Notes under the pieces: generated by a model
What the model was told of the DNA's origin: nothing
Database searches by the model: none
What the model saw: the letters and a program-made list of their open reading frames with translations, nothing else
Made by a program: the position numbers and the translations under genes
Shown here: positions 16,549 to 27,541 of the stretch, piece by piece
Position numbering within the stretch: position 1 is the stretch's first letter
Layout: each line of letters opens with the position of its first letter
NCBI RefSeq assembly: GCF_963422355.1
Contig: NC_085088.1
Coordinates: forward strand, 6,636,014-6,700,013
Direction: 5' to 3'
Length of the DNA: 64,000 bases
DNA from: Corticium candelabrum
Taxonomy: Eukaryota; Porifera; Homoscleromorpha; Homosclerophorida; Plakinidae

Positions 16549-19500
16549 CGTGCATACACCCTGGAAATGGATTTGTGTAGATCTTGTGGAAGGCTACACA
16601 AGAACAAATTTCTGAAAGCTTGGTGAGCATCTTGTAATTGACTAAATACGTTTGTCATTAATGGCTGCATTTAACATTGAATCATTTACAGCTGCCGTAT
16701 TTTGACTGATGTCTGCTGCTATAGTCTGTTCTACTGTACAACTTATAATATTAAATATAATTAACTCAGTTTTCATAGTTTGGCAAACAGTAGCTATAAT
16801 GTAATAAACTCCTAAGTTGAACAAAGCTGTTCAATACAAATCCAATACTGTATGGATTTTGCACATAGATTAGGTTTGGTACATGTGCAGAGTACTTATA
16901 TGTATATGTTATGACTGCAGGTGTGTGATCAGTTAAACAAGCCAACTATCGATGCTGTTAAAAATTTGGCTAATAGAAAGCAGTGGCAGTGTGTCACATC
17001 AGGAGTGACAGGGAGAATGTTTAAAGTAAACTGTAATATAATGTTGCTGTTGTTGAATATTATTATTGTTAATGTTGCTTATATTTCAGTCACCTGAATT
17101 TAATGGTTTTCTTTGGGATGAGTCTAAACAAATTTCTCTTCGATCATCAAGCATTTTGCAGAAGGTCAACAAAAGCAAACCATTTGTTCGGCAACCATTT
17201 ATAGGCTATTTTAAGGTGAGAGTGAAATCATATTTTGTGGGAAACCATCTACTTTTATTAGAATCAACATTTATTGATCCTTGAAATGAACTCTAAATTT
17301 TGTACACGATAAGGTATGTGACATTGTTGTACATGGTTTATGCGTGTTTGAACCACGTAGATATCAGACAGTAATATAATATTGCACAGAGTTAATTCAT
17401 GGGAGTACAAATGGCAAATTGCTAAGGAGACTAGAGTTTTGCTTCAAGCAGGAACTTTTACCTCTACTGTAGCATTTTTGCAAAAACATGGATGATCTAG
17501 AAAAGGGAAGATAGCTACATGTATGTAGCTTCTTAGGACACTGTTATTTACTGATTTATTGATACTTGGCATGGCTATACACAAGATGACATTAAAACTA
17601 CAACTCTTATAAACTGGTGAGCTTCTTCATATATGGTTACGGTTCTTTCAACAATACATGGTAAAACTACGTGATCCTGAGCACACGTGACAGCTACTGC
17701 ATGTGGTGAGCAACCCAGCACGAAGGAGGACTGGGCATGAGTCTATAATTCTCGAATGAACAACAGTGTGGGTCCATCTGTCTCGTGTTGACTTACCTAA
17801 CATTTTCATAAAGTTTATGGTTTTGTGTTTGATATGCACAGCTCCAAATTTAGTTACAAACTATAGGCCCGCAACAATATCTTTGCTATGGAAGTTTACC
17901 AGTCCATGTCACTATAACTGCAGACTATGATGATATATAGAACCTAATGATGTTTGCTCAAACCAGCAGAAAGCGTGGTAAATAATAATGATAAAAGATT
18001 GAACATTAGGAGGAAGAATTTCATTTTTGGCAACGGCTTCAAAATTTATAATAATTGTACATTATGTATTATGCGATCAACCTAACAGCAGTGTACATGT
18101 TGGTTATTGTCTATATAGGTTGATAAGTTTGACTTCGTTCTTGTAAGTGTCCATCTGAAAGCCACTGGATTTCACAATGAAGACATTGATAAACTGAAGG
18201 TTTGTAAATTTGTGTTGTTTCTGAGCAGTGTTCTATTCCCACTCATGGACTATTAATAATAACATATGTTGTTTCGTGTCATGACAGGCTGAAATTGAGA
18301 GACTGCCACAGCTAGTGGATGCAATATCTGAATATGTGGAAGGTGTCATGATTTCTTCTTGCGCATATTAGTGCTAGATGTATAACTCAAATTGATAGGG
18401 GAAAAGGATATCATAATAACTGGTGATTTCAACTTGGAATCAAGTGCTGGAGGTACGGGCATGTGCACATACAATTTAAATAACTGGAGTTACTGGGTAA
18501 TAACAGTGGAAACTGTCCTTGCGACCACCTAACATTTGGGGGCATCTTGTAGCTGACAGTTTCTTGAAATCTCAAGACATTTGCGTACATTTGGAGCCTA
18601 GAAACAGCGGGTACCTGTGAATTATGTTTTGACCTTTGAAATGTGGACACAGTGACACGTTCATTCAGGCACTCTTCTGGAACTCATGATTGTCGTGTGT
18701 GCAACACGCACTGGCATTTGTAAACGTCAAATTACATGGCGTCGAAGAACAGAAACGAGCTGCCTCTTAAGAAAAACCCAAGTTGGAAGCATTTTGATCG
18801 GCTTTTTTAAGGAATACAATACAAGTTGGATTGTCATTACTTTGCATACAAGAACACGGTGTACATGGATATGTCTACATGTATAAATGCCAGTCTGACA
18901 ATTGGGACCACTTGGGATTAAGGGGCAGTTGAGGACAGTCCCTTAGGTGGTCGTAATTTACAGGTTCCACTGGAACCTGTCCTTGACAACCTGACAAATG
19001 GCGACAGGGCACCTAAGAAATGCGAATAGTACTTGATAGGCTAGTGAGTACAGACAACATTACTATTGATACAGCCATCCGTACTGGTAAGAAAATTGGT
19101 GTCATTTATCCACACATCTGCTTTAGAAATAACAAGACAAAAACTAGTCTTGTTATTGATATCAACTGTTCTACTGATGGCAATGTTGCCAGGAAACATG
19201 CTGAGAAGTTGACAAAGTATGGTGACTTGTGAGTGGAAATAATCCACATGCGGCAGTGTTTAATAATTAACACTGGTGGTTCCAGTGGTGTTCAGCATAC
19301 CTGCCAACCCCCAAAGTTTAGGTTCCGGGAGACAAGTATTCATTCTCGGAGACTCAAAGACTTTTCTGTGCAATGACCTGTTCTTTTATTAAATTGATTA
19401 ATATAATATGATTTAGGCCAATTTGTGTGTAGAATTATATAAATGAATCGCAGACTTGACAGCTTTCAACACCTCTGTACAATAATAGTTCGCTTCTGAA

Positions 19501-22127
19501 GTCCTTTCATTGATGTTGAATTTTACTGACAATGGCGCCAACAGTGGGCGAGCTGGCTCAGCGTCAGAATCCTGGAAAAATTCGTTGGAGGGTTCGGTGT
19601 TTCATCTTCCTCTCATGAATCCTCAGTTTCTCTCAGCTCGAGCCCAAACAGGTTTTTGAGGGTTCACTGTGTAAAGCAGCCATCTTCCGTGCCTTTGGAG
19701 CATGCGTTCTTCTGCGAGATATGAGATTTCAAGGAGAACAACCCTACCAGAGCCTTATATAGAGCTCTATATAGGGCTTTGAAACCTACAGTTGCCTCCT
19801 GTTTTTCCGGGATTCCACAATTTTGATCGTTTCAATAGTCTAGAACTTAGTTGGATTCAAGTTGCTTCAAAACTACGCCAATAGTTGGAATTTCTGTGAG
19901 ACTTTCAGGCTTTGCGGGAGTGCAGGAGTTGATTCCAGATTCTGGGAGATTTTCAGGTGTTCGGGGATTGACATTTGTGCGTCAGGCACATTGCATGCAG
20001 GTATTGGAAAGTGTCTGGACATTATTTCAGGTTATCACAACCTGCAGCACTTACAGAAAACAGTGCTTCTTTGATGCACTCAGATGCTGCTTAAAGTCAT
20101 CTGATTGCCATGATGGTCTAATATAAGCACTTCTCTGATGTACAGTAGGGTTTTCTTCTGGTTCTTACAAGAGACTAATATGGTTGAGCACGACATAATA
20201 TAACAATATTATTAAATGTATTCTTACTACACCAAACAAGGTGCAACTGGCATCAGAGCTTCACATACAAGTAACCATGCCTTTGAGATAAGGAAAAAGG
20301 GTGTATCCAAAGCTATTGATGTAGCGAACACTCTATTTTATGCAAATTATACCTACTTTGACATATGTACTGTTTACAGTGCAGTTTCTGGACAACAACC
20401 AAACTAACTCATCTCAAAGAATGACAGGATACAATAGCTTTTCATTAATAAGATCTACAGTTTCTTTATTTTTAAGTTTTTTGGACTTCATGCCAAGCCC
20501 TCTTCAAATAGTTCTCGTGAAAGCACTGTTTGCCTGTGTAGTTATGCTTGGACGGATGTTCCAAGGTGCATTTGTGGAACAACTGACTGTCTGTTACCTG
20601 TACCCGGACACAATCATTTGAACAAGTACTATCAAGCGAGAAATTACAGAAATAACTACTCTGTAGTATTTCTTGATCTTTTCCATTAGACAATTGGTAT
20701 TACTGAGTCTCCTATATTAATAAATAAAATGATACCCAAATGCTTCATTGTTTCTTTGGCCATTCAGCTTAATTAAAGCTTGGATTGGTAATAGAGGTGC
20801 AACTGTCTTTAACGAAATGCATGGACACACTTCTTAGCATTAAACAGGAGATTATTCCTATTTGCAAAAGAAATCCTGGTATTTAGCGTCCTTCGCATAC
20901 CTTCCTCCATGGTAGGCGAAATTAGCGTGATCTTTCAGATAGCAATCGCAATTACAGTACACATAGTAATCTCAGTACCATAACCAGAGAAAGCTATGTC
21001 GTCAACGAGCTTTATATCTAGATCCACACTATATAGGGAGGGAGATAACACACTATAGGTATAGTCTTTTACTCCATTCTTAACTTCAAATGTTTGTGAC
21101 AGGTTGCTATTTCATATGGCCTGCATTTGTTGGGATGAATTCAGGAACATAAAATTAAGAAAATTACATCTTTATCAGACTGGTGTCTATTTAATAATCT
21201 GTAAACTTTAGAATTTTTCTGTTTTAGTTGAATGAAGTTTCGGTTTGGCTAAAGCTGTAATATGGACAAATCAATTAATTAATTAAAACTAAATATAGTA
21301 GCTATGTCAAGTGTAAACAAGCCTAACATTATTTTACAGTATGACATGTTCGTGAGCTGTTTAATAGACCTCGAACTAAGAGTGCAGGCTGGTTATACTT
21401 GAATTGCCTTACTTTTCTTTGTGGAGTCAAATAGGAAGGCTCAGTCATTATCAAGGAAGTTTAATCATACTATACAATGTAGCATTTTTGTTCATGTGTC
21501 ATCCAGTCTCACTGGTTCCTGGGTGGTCCTAGTCAGAAAAGTTGACTTGTTAGACTTTGATTGTCCATGAGCAAAAGTGAAGTTTATTATACCCATTGAA
21601 ATTGTATGTTGCTCTGTCTGCTATGGTCAGTTGTCATGTTTTTAGTGTTCTTGAGTGGAAGTAAACACTTACTTGTATCAACAAAGTAAAACCACTGTGT
21701 CTACACAATTTCCTATTGTCACGTGATGTCACATGTAAATGTTTATTTGCTGTTTTTTTCAGGGTTTCATTACATGTTTGCTATATGTCATAAACATTGT
21801 ATTCTTGCAGATTTCAAATCTCTAAGTGAAAAAGGATTTCATCACTTGATTCCTGCTGACATCTACACTAATGTCAGTGTGAAAAATCCGTTGGGATCAG
21901 AACAATACGACAATATGTGGATATCAGAATGGACTCATCGTACAATGTATGCAGGCAAGTGGGGTGTTGTGAGAGATGGCTTGACTCATCATCTCATTCC
22001 AGATGGATGGAGTTGGGGAGGAACAGTGTCTGATCATGTTCCTATATATGCAGAGTTTTATAATGACAAGGATTTTGATACATCTACTCGCGAGTCTGTA
22101 TCTGGAATAGTTGTTGATACCAACTAG
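13059..22127 (+). CDS. EEPD1: EEPD1-like endonuclease/exonuclease/phosphatase, 8 exons
   Basis: Exons 13059-13762, 15376-15427, 16921-17025, 17090-17215, 18119-18199, 18288-18342, 18399-18452 and 21811-22127 join to 1494 nt, 497 aa, with every GT-AG splice in frame. The start MGNLPCCPRG has Gly2 plus paired Cys, a myristoylation/palmitoylation pattern that predicts membrane attachment. Residues about 40-100 and 110-180 are two ComEA-like helix-hairpin-helix repeats (INSASVDALTAVKGIG, VNTASEEQLRSL). The rest is an EEP nuclease domain: KIGSWNLERFS, VVAFQELAD, VSVHLKATG, ITGDFNLESS, and DGWSWGGTVSDHVPIYAEFY at the C terminus. Vertebrate EEPD1 acts at stalled replication forks and in cholesterol efflux; which role applies here is unknown. 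The introns carry several TEs. It is divergently paired with AHCY. Confidence 0.95.
13966..14052. repeat. (AC)n microsatellite in EEPD1 intron 1
   Basis: About 43 uninterrupted AC units. Confidence 0.97.
14108..14296. mobile_element. 189-bp MITE, copy 2, TTA target duplication
   Basis: Terminal inverted repeats of about 22 bp (AGCCTGGTTTACAATACACC at the left, its complement at the right) are flanked by TTA at 14105-14107 and 14297-14299. It shares the AGCCTGGTTYACAATA terminus and an internal CTATTCCAGCG with the copy at 9860-10021, and is rich in CGTCGTGTTG-type self-complementary motifs. It lies in EEPD1 intron 1. PIF/Harbinger affiliation is inferred from the TTA duplication. Confidence 0.88.
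14815..14949 (-). mobile_element. partial copy of AAGGAGCACTTCAC-terminus element
   Basis: The + strand ends GTGAAGTGCTCCTT followed by TA. The reverse complement matches the left part of the element at 58374-59085 over more than 100 bp. Shared words include TCAAGTTGGGAAGTTTGG, ATCTCAGAGCAAACTTGATA and CTAATCGTTTCTGGTC. The opposite terminus is missing. Confidence 0.75.
15955..16036. repeat. (GT)n microsatellite, 5' flank of SINE copy 1
   Basis: About 41 GT units, followed by an imperfect GT/AT stretch that leads straight into the SINE at 16068. Confidence 0.95.
16068..16478 (+). mobile_element. tRNA-derived SINE, copy 1
   Basis: Begins TAGCTCAATCATAAGAG, an A-box-like tRNA start. A B-box-like GGTCACAAGTTCAAGTTC lies at about 16122-16139 and CCTTGGGCAAGGAACTTAC follows, a phrase common after the tRNA head of many animal SINEs. 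The 3' part, TTCTGAGTAGCACACAAGAG then CTCAGC, is shared with the copy ending at 31148. It is followed immediately by a (TG)n array, so TG may be the 3' tail. It lies in EEPD1 intron 2. Confidence 0.7.
16479..16547. repeat. (TG)n microsatellite, 3' flank of SINE copy 1
   Basis: About 34 TG units directly abutting the SINE 3' end. Confidence 0.95.
17216..18118. other. EEPD1 intron 4, no feature identified
   Basis: The 903-nt intron between the exons ending at 17215 and starting at 18119. No gene, microsatellite or paired termini were recognised. Confidence 0.4.
18504..18972. mobile_element. inverted-repeat DNA element (CAGTGGAA termini)
   Basis: The left end CAGTGGAAACTGTCCTTGCG continues into ACCACCTAA. 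It pairs with the right end TTAGGTGGTCGTAATTTACA, which continues into GGTTCCACTG, over about 29 bp with a few mismatches. The interior is non-coding. The right terminus forms a near-perfect palindrome with the sequence that follows it (CAGGTTCCACTGGAACCTG, about 18961-18979). No clear target duplication. It lies in EEPD1 intron 7. Confidence 0.65.
19020..19235 (+). mobile_element. LINE endonuclease-domain fragment
   Basis: An open frame of 70 aa reads KTKTSLVIDINCSTDGNVAR then KHAEKLTKYGDL. It matches the C-terminal 'RPDI..RD....T.LIDV..P.D.NV..KEAEK..KY.DL' block of LINEs with restriction-like endonucleases (recalled pattern). The usual RPD is degraded to YPHI. It is a different family from the fragments at 3.5-5.6 kb. 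Confidence 0.6.
19285..20010. repeat. possible dispersed repeat starting CATACCTGCCAAC
   Basis: CATACCTGCCAACC followed by repeated CGGGAGA/CGGAGA words is a terminus I associate with dispersed repeats of aquatic animals. The segment also holds a 23-bp near-palindrome centred on GAGCTC at about 19752-19774. The far boundary is not visible. It lies in EEPD1 intron 7. Confidence 0.3.
20011..21810. other. 3' part of EEPD1 intron 7
   Basis: AT-rich and without a recognised gene or paired termini. Short frames here are not conserved with anything I recognise. Confidence 0.4.
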
Positions 22128-23150
22128 TCAAATTTCGACTTTCAATTAACTAGTACATACTAAAATGTATGTTTTTACAGTGTACTCAATATGACAGCTA
22201 TCATCTGCCTGGTCAATACAATCAAATCTTTGAAAGCATGCAGCCACCCTGCAACATTGCAGCTGCAGCTGGTTAGTCTAGACCCGTTTAGCAGGCTGAA
22301 TTGCTAGTTTGCTGGCCTTCCATATATCTAATGTGATTAGCAGCCAGTGGCAGTTGTAGGAGGCAAGGCTGCCAATTAACACAGCGCCTGTAGGAGCAAA
22401 ATTGTGGCCTATATGGCCTAACGCGCGTTATATGGTTGTACAACTTGTTCTCACAGCGTTTCAAAGCAGCAGACGAAGTAGCTAGGCAATGTACTTTCTA
22501 TGCATGTGCATACAGTTTACTAGTAATCTATCTTTAAAATATATTACTTATTTAATTGCTTAGCACCAAGACCGGAAGTGGAAGTTTTGTGATGCAGACC
22601 AAAGTCAATTCTTGAAAACCTTGAACGGCCATAGCTGCAGAGACTGTGTGGCATCATACGGTTCTGCTTTATAAACGAAGAGGTGGAGCTCATTTCTTTT
22701 TGCTTTTTGACTGTTCTCGCGTCCACTAATTAAGGGAGGAGCTATGAAAGGGCAGGAGCCTACTTGATACAAAATGTGAATAATAACTGAACAGAAATTG
22801 ATGTTTGTGATGTTGTCACCACTCGATGGGAGTCAATTATTTTGATTTTATTTTGAATTATATTACAAATTGCAATGATGGTTTCTGATTCCAGTCTGAT
22901 GTTAATTAATTACTACTAATTATATGTATTGTATGCTAGAACACATGTAGATGAATGGCTGAGTGAGGATGTGAAGATATGCCACAACGAGGGAGCATCA
23001 GGGCAATTGCATGTTGGACAAACATAATGAATGGTTTTAATGTTGAGAGATTTTTTGTATGGCAATATGTTGCTATTATGCTTTATGTTTTTGGTTGTTT
23101 GCATTTGGTTGTTTATTTGGTTGGTTTATTTGTTTGTTTGTTTGTTTGTT

Positions 23151-23224
<74 letters not shown>

Positions 23225-24439
23225 ACTGAGTGTGGTGTTATATGGCTCACATGCAGGGTGTGCTATGTAGCACGTCTGTCAATGTTTTGTCTACTAATAA
23301 GCACATTAGTTGATCCATTAACTCAATTAACTCATTGCTCTATTTGTTATCCTGTTGTTTATGATAGTTCAATTTTGGGATATCTGGAAGTCGAGAAGTC
23401 CAGTCGGTTGCATTGAAGGATTTGATCTCTCACTGCTTTATGAATACACTGAGGTACAGTATGTGGACAGTGGAATAACTGCTATTCCAGTGGTGTAGCC
23501 GGGCCTAAATTGGGGACTTAACTTGATATTAATGATATATTTTAACATTAATTTAAAAGTAGGTTGGAGTCCAATTAGAGAAGATTGTTCAGTTCAAATA
23601 GAATCGATGGTCCAGATCGCTGATCACTAAGTGTACAGCAGCGACATATGCGACCAATGCAATTCTAAAAATGACCACGCCCTAAAGAGTTGGGTTTACT
23701 GAAACGCTACTGAACCCTCGTAGCTATGCTACTGGCCTTTTGTTCTGCCCTTGATTTGTTGGATGTAGGCATGCTCATCTGCTGGCACACCATGTGACAA
23801 GACTGCTGCATCTTTGTGTCAACCTCTTCACATGTTTGCATGAACCCGACTTTCATGCTCTGTGGGAATATTCAGGAATTCCTTTATTGGTACTGCAGAC
23901 ATCTTGGAATTTGATTTCACAAGAGTTGTTTCTGATGAGAATTTGGCAAGCTCTGTTGCAATGCCATTTATAAGGTACGTAAGTTGGTGGCATTGACGGT
24001 GACAAATGAAATGACAAGAATGATATTGTTTTTGCACAGATGGAGATAAATAGATTTGAAAACTTGCAGATTGACCAATAGAATAACTAGCAGGTGGACT
24101 AACTGACAAACTGACAGATGGACAGACAGACAGACAGACAGACAGCTCCATCTAGTTACGTTGTCAGGAACTACAATTCTTAGAATTTCCATTGGCTGCC
24201 CATAATTTGCTCAAATGCAGTGCTCATTGTTTGCTGCCTCTGGAGACCTTTTGGGCAACCAGCTGGTCGACCTTTGAAGATATTCATGCAGAGTGCAATG
24301 CTTCTACTTGTAGGTATTGTCATGTACCAAGGATGACACACTGATCTAGGTCTATAGCCCCGTGGCATCTCAGTGACGCGGCTACAGTTTATGACCATTT
24401 GACAAGACAGCCATTTTTCAAAATACTTAATTGTGGACC
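22128..24439. other. intergenic, TE-poor in recognisable features
   Basis: Contains a (GT)n microsatellite at about 23156-23222 preceded by TTTG repeats, and an (ACAG)n array at about 24118-24145. No supported gene between the EEPD1 stop and the LINE fragment beginning near 24440. Confidence 0.5.
23128..23222. repeat. (TTTG)n(GT)n microsatellite
   Basis: A TTTG run passes into about 33 GT units. Confidence 0.93.
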
Positions 24440-26085
24440 GATCTAAGATGATTGGTGGTTACAAGCTACTCTGCCAATTAGGCATGGAGGTTTCGGTATG
24501 GCATCAATCAATGAGATACAGTATGTCAGTTGGCTTTATATAGCTGGGCTTATGTGTTGTTCAACTTGTCAGTATTACCAATTTGATTTCCAAGAATGGA
24601 AACCCAAATCAACGATATCAGTTTTGAGAATGGAGCAGACAGTTCTCTTAGATCTGAGTTACATCACGCAACCCCTCCAGGCAAGAATCTTAAAATCTAC
24701 TCAAGAATACTAAGAGACAACAACAAAAGGTAACACGTCAACATATGTCTTCCGCATGCTGCCTACATGGTGGAACACACTCTTTTGCTCAGAGACGCAG
24801 CTCGCCTTTGCTCACTTGGCGGAAAGGGTGCTTGGCTGGCGCTATTTAAAGTTTGAAAAGAAAACTTGTTGCTTTTGCTCGAAACTCTCTCACGCCCTTA
24901 ACAAAACGCGAGACATCAAAGTATAGCACCCCAGTGTCCCGTGAGACGCGACGACGTTGTTAGTGCCATGCCTGCAGAAAAGGTCTATGCTGGAATCCAC
25001 TGAATTTGCACTTAAAACCATACGAATATTGTTGGCAAGTTTGTTGACATTAGGTAGCTGTCAACTGAATTGAGTGGTGTGATTGTGGAGCTACATTGGA
25101 TGAGTTGAGTTATCACTTACCGTATTTCCGCGAATAGTGTCCCATGAACCGGGTACTATTTTTTCATAGTTCTGCAACATGGGGCATTATTTGAGCATGG
25201 GACCTTATTATTTCGCTAACACAGAGACTGTTGCAGTGTTCGTTTTCCTACTATTACACTAAGCAAACAAACTACCAAATCTAATCTTACAGTTCCTCTG
25301 GCTACTTTCGTATTCACTTGAGTTGTATTCCTGGTCTGCTGCATATGTTGAATCTTTGTCATCACTCAGTGGTTCTATCTGGGTGTTCATTTCATTTCAA
25401 ACTCACACATTGATAGCCGCACATGCATACATAACTGGGTTTGAGTACTACCCCAGTGGGGCACTAATCAAGCATGGGGCATTATTATTTCGTATAGGCT
25501 CACCATGGGGCACTTTCGTGGAAATTCAGTACTTACTTGTAAGAAGGGTGGTGACCCGGTTTGGTTGCATGATTCAGTAGTATGTAAATGGATGATTGTT
25601 TAACTTAATTAAGACAGCTCAGATACATCACAAACGAGAACCTAGAGATAGGTACTGCAACAGTAATAACCAACCAGATATCGCTGTGTTTGATGTCTTG
25701 TCAGGCGCTAATGTGGAAGTAGATGTGGCTCTTTCACATCCCTGGGCATCAGATACTTTGAATCAAGCTGCAGAGAAAGATGGGGCAGCTGCTGCCAGAA
25801 GAGGAGACAGGAAAACAATAAAATACAGTTATCTCCAACTTCCTGGAGCACCATCATTGAGGTTTGTTCCCCTTGTCATGGAACACTTTGGTCGTTGGGG
25901 TGAAGAAGCCAACAAATACTTGCAGGAACTGTCACAGAGGGCATCAGACGATTCAGGCAAGAACAACTGCAAAGAATTTATGCGCTTTGACCGAAACACT
26001 TCTCAACGAGATTGCAGTGGTGCAACGCTAACACAATCACACAGATTATTTTATAATTCTAACTTCCAGTAATCATGAGGACACA
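24440..26085 (+). mobile_element. degenerate LINE of the YLDD/CCHC/REL-endo family, interrupted
   Basis: Translation in shifting frames gives a HGGFG-like piece, then MASINEIQYVSWLYIAGL (24498 on). This is equivalent to the LGGFGITT...AAFVGSW region of the 3.5-5.6 kb element. Later come CDCGATLDELSYHL (about 25079-25119), a CCHC-type finger, and in 25670-25920 PDIAVFD, 14 residues from Asp to Asp, then VDVALSHPW and LVMEHFGRWGEEAN. The reading through YHL resumes as LVRRVV after the 411-bp insertion at 25121-25531. Stops show it is dead. The 3' end runs into ACAG repeats near 26230. Confidence 0.72.
25121..25531. mobile_element. 411-bp inverted-repeat element, CTTAC duplication
   Basis: Left end CGTATTTCCGCGAATAGTG and right end CACTTTCGTGGAAATTCAGTA are complementary over about 28 bp. 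Each is flanked by CTTAC (25116-25120 and 25532-25536). Removing one CTTAC plus the element restores the LINE reading ...SYHLLVRR..., matching the related YHLLICK at about 4960-4980. That gives independent support for the boundaries. Confidence 0.85.
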
Positions 26086-26200
26086 GATGACTTTGTAGCT
26101 GAGTTTTATGTACATTAGATTGCTACGTATATATGGCCTTATAGGGCTTGTTGAACTGACTTTTAAAGTTTGCTATTAGCTACTTTATCTAGCCTGTAAT

Positions 26201-26345
26201 GGTGATCATGTTTTACTACCATTGACGGACAGACAACAGACAGCAGACAGGACAGACAGACTAGTGATCATGTTTTACTACCATTGACGGACAAACAGCA
26301 GACAACAGACAAGACAGACAGACAGACAGACAGACAGATTATTTT
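26201..26345. repeat. tandem 63-bp duplication ending in (ACAG)n
   Basis: GTGATCATGTTTTACTACCA with the following ttgacggac occurs twice, about 63 bp apart, each time running into imperfect ACAG units. On the minus strand, AATAAAATAATCTGTCTGTC at about 26325-26350 looks like another element's poly(A)-signal and TCTG tail. A further (ACAG)n lies at about 26502-26535. Confidence 0.8.
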
Positions 26346-26500
26346 ATTGTTACAGATCCTCTACTTGTACACATCCTAAACTTCTATGATGAACCAGTCC
26401 TTCACAGCGAAATACTTTAAACATTAGTGGACTTGGATCTGTATATTAAAGTCAAAAAGCTTGTCCATGGCATTCTTTGTTTCTGAAACTCTTGACCACC

Positions 26501-26532
<32 letters not shown>

Positions 26533-27541
26533 TGACTGACAGCTTTACAGATACGTGCTATTCCATAAATGTGAGCATCTAATAAACTATGTTATAGTTT
26601 TCAATCGTAAGGACTTGTTGAATAAAATTGCACCTGGTGTTTAGCACAAATTTGAGACATTGAAGTTGTAGTTGGCACTTCTTGTAATGTAATGTAATTA
26701 ATATGCTGTAGTATACTATATATACCATAAATATACTATATGTACCTGATTTTATGTACATTATATACCATACGTATAGTACGTCTTGATCTATTAGATG
26801 GGAACGACTTCTGTAGCTAGACATTGGATATCATCTGGTATTATGATCAACCTATGCGCGCAGGAATTGTGGGATTCAAAGGATGGCCAGTCGCCCAGAG
26901 CCGTCTTTATACGGCTCTGCTGTCACCAGCCATTATATGATACTAGTACTGCCTCGCCCTAGGGGCGTTAGCAATCTATCTTTGCGCGTTTACACTTATT
27001 TGGCAAGTTTTCAATGTTCTACTTGTAGCGCGCGTTAGACATACAATAAAACGCGTTCTAAAAATCTTGAGCGGGCCGCATACTCGGTTAATTAATTGAA
27101 CAAACAAACTCCGTCTCGTTTCTGGCGTTTAGGCGAAATCGGACTCGACCGTTCGTCTCGGACGGCCGAACTCGACCGGACCGCTGAATTTCGCGACAAT
27201 CCGAGAGTGGCGTCGAGTCGATCGGCGCGTTACAGACATATTACCGGTCCAGCAAGTGCCCCAAAGGGGCCTCTTGAAGATTAATTTATCACACAAATGG
27301 AGATCTAGCAAGTAATATTCTCACGATTGCTAGACGCGAATTTGACGGTCTAACGCCATTTGATACACTCACATACATGGTACCCACTCGCGTTACCGGA
27401 TAAACAATTAGGTTATGGCACGCATGCGTGCATCGTACTGAAACGTGATTGGTTAGCTGTACACATTCGTAAATAGTTCAAATTGACTGGTCGATTTGAC
27501 TCATTTCAGTTGCTCTCCGACCTTGTCCGACTATCGTTCGA
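26346..27541. promoter_or_regulatory. ASPM upstream region with CpG-rich block
   Basis: Mostly AT-rich up to about 26950, then noticeably CpG-rich at about 26960-27260 (many CGCG, TCGAC and CGGACGG words) before returning to average composition. It lies just upstream of the first proposed ASPM exon and is a reasonable promoter candidate. No TATA box is evident. This is inference from composition. Confidence 0.4.

Noticed and set aside
24180..24398. 72-aa minus-strand frame reading GYRPRSVCHPWYMTIPTSRS
   Set aside because: No recognisable domain or splice context. It lies in TE-rich intergenic sequence and is probably chance or part of an unrecognised repeat.
26895..26920. AGAGCCGT...ACGGCTCT hairpin as a terminator
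   Set aside because: A eukaryotic intergenic hairpin with no gene ending nearby. Rho-independent termination does not apply.
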